Shown piece by piece: positions 63,321-64,000 of a stretch of DNA of 64,000 nt. Source of the DNA: Porphyra umbilicalis (Eukaryota > Rhodophyta > Bangiophyceae > Bangiales > Bangiaceae); assembly GCA_002049455.2 (NCBI GenBank), contig KV918937.1, positions 62,001 to 126,000 on the forward strand, given 5' to 3'. The translations under genes and the position numbers were made by a program. The notes under the pieces are model-generated. The model was not told the DNA's origin. It searched no databases and saw only the letters and a program-made list of their open reading frames with translations. The stretch's first letter is position 1; each line of letters begins with the position of its first letter.

Positions 63321-64000
63321 ATGTCATCTGCGGCTTCCGTGGATCGCGGTTCGTCGCGGCTTTCCGGCTTACAAGATGGCCGCACGAGCGCAGCGCGGAG
63401 CGTAGCGTGGTTAAGTCTTGCACACTCGGCCAACACGTATGATCCTGTGGCTTCTACAGCGGCCGTTGTTGAGACGGCTCGCTCACAAAGCAGCTCCGAA
63501 GTACACAAGCGCACCCGGGAGGAATACCTCGAGTATTGCGCAAAGGTCGGCGTTGATCCGTTCAAGGTGAACGCAACCTCTGCGGCGCACGTCGCCACGT
63601 TCTACAAGGCGCGCACCAAGAACTTCGAGCTCGGTACGTCGACTTCCAAGCATGTGTCTGCCTAGATGACATTGTTTTTTACTGAGCTAGGTTGCACCGG
63701 TCGTTGGACGACGGGCGAGATCGACGGAAAGGCGTTTGTCAACGGCAACCCGAACGACAGCAAGGCTGTCGAGGACATGAAGCGAGCTCATAAGGTCAAG
63801 CTCGCTCGCGATGGACGCGTGACACTTCCAATGGACCCGCTGGAGTACGGGCACATCTGTGCCTACTACGATCACTTCATTTTCGACGAAGACAACGTCT
63901 CCCCGCGGATTTTGTCGCAGTTTGCCGCCATGATGACGGCCACCTTTCTTCTTATGCGCTTTGACGACGTGACCAAGATCAAGTACGTAGATGAGAGTTC
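63321..64000 (+). CDS. Tyrosine-recombinase-like protein (Crypton-type?), 5' part
   Basis: Exon 1 runs 63321-63633 (MSSAASVDRG). A 57-nt intron at 63634-63690 (GTACGT...CTAG) joins it in phase to exon 2, which runs off the window end. The product has a helical core-binding-like segment, EVHKRTREEYLEYCAKVGVD through NATSAAHVATFYKAR, then GCTGRWTTGEIDGKAFVNG, KAVEDMKRAHKVKL and LPMDPLEYGHICAYYDHFIF, and finally MMTATFLLMRFDDVTKIKYVD. That end resembles box I of tyrosine recombinases, with Arg in LLMRFDDV. The remaining catalytic residues (H-x-x-R, Tyr) would lie beyond 64000. Family assignment is inferred from pattern only; the splice sites are of the same type as in LSM7. Confidence 0.5.

Noticed and set aside
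1-64000. CRISPR arrays, bacterial operons, rRNA genes
   Set aside because: No regularly spaced repeat-spacer structure or rRNA-like sequence was seen. Tandem arrays here have no spacers, and genes are eukaryotic with introns.

Overview
The window is nuclear DNA from a very GC-rich eukaryote. Its genes include COQ5, LSM7, XRN1, a TBC Rab-GAP, phosphatase inhibitor-2 and a fragment of OGG1. It has few, short introns with GTACGT-type donors, long runs of G or C, alanine/glycine-rich inserts and a Copia-type LTR retrotransposon. Together these fit a bangiophyte red alga (Porphyra/Pyropia type) best. That assignment is inference; no marker gene in the window proves it.

Layout. 1-1949: no convincing gene. 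1950-7594: a young, apparently whole Copia element on the minus strand, with 582-bp LTRs and a 5-bp target duplication, inserted just upstream of a multi-pass membrane protein gene (7762-8880). That gene is followed at once by a TA-flanked 133-bp foldback element. 9.6-30 kb: a gene-dense housekeeping stretch holding a GT61-like glycosyltransferase (+), COQ5 (-), a TBC1D15/GYP7-type Rab-GAP (+), LSM7 with three exons (-), a small membrane protein interrupted by TAG (+), a copine-like double-C2 protein (+), inhibitor-2 (+), a type II membrane protein with a methyltransferase-like domain (+) and a small coiled-coil protein (-). 30.5-36.2 kb: full-length XRN1 (+). 36.8-42.8 kb: a two-exon single-pass membrane protein (-), a C2H2 zinc-finger protein (+) and the N-terminal part of OGG1 (+) with no catalytic half.

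From about 43 kb the character changes. GC falls in places, and the sequence holds a 181-bp satellite, a ~110-bp degenerate repeat array, a C48 (Ulp1-like) peptidase protein with 10-residue repeats, a PIF1-like helicase 5' part beside a 21-bp minisatellite, a protein built on about sixteen exact 60-bp repeats, and two pieces resembling tyrosine-recombinase (Crypton-like) elements. The C48 protein and the 60-bp-repeat protein share a ~100-residue domain that I do not recognise. This is the best candidate here for an undescribed family.

A recurring technical point is that in GT61, COQ5, TBC, copine, inhibitor-2, the zinc-finger gene and OGG1, nearly every change of reading frame falls on a G or C run of about 7-20 bases. 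These genes are probably intact, and the frames are broken by run-length errors (or slippage), not by pseudogenisation. The housekeeping genes have no evident operon logic: they are independently oriented single genes acting in ubiquinone synthesis, mRNA decay (LSM7 with XRN1), vesicle traffic and phosphatase control.
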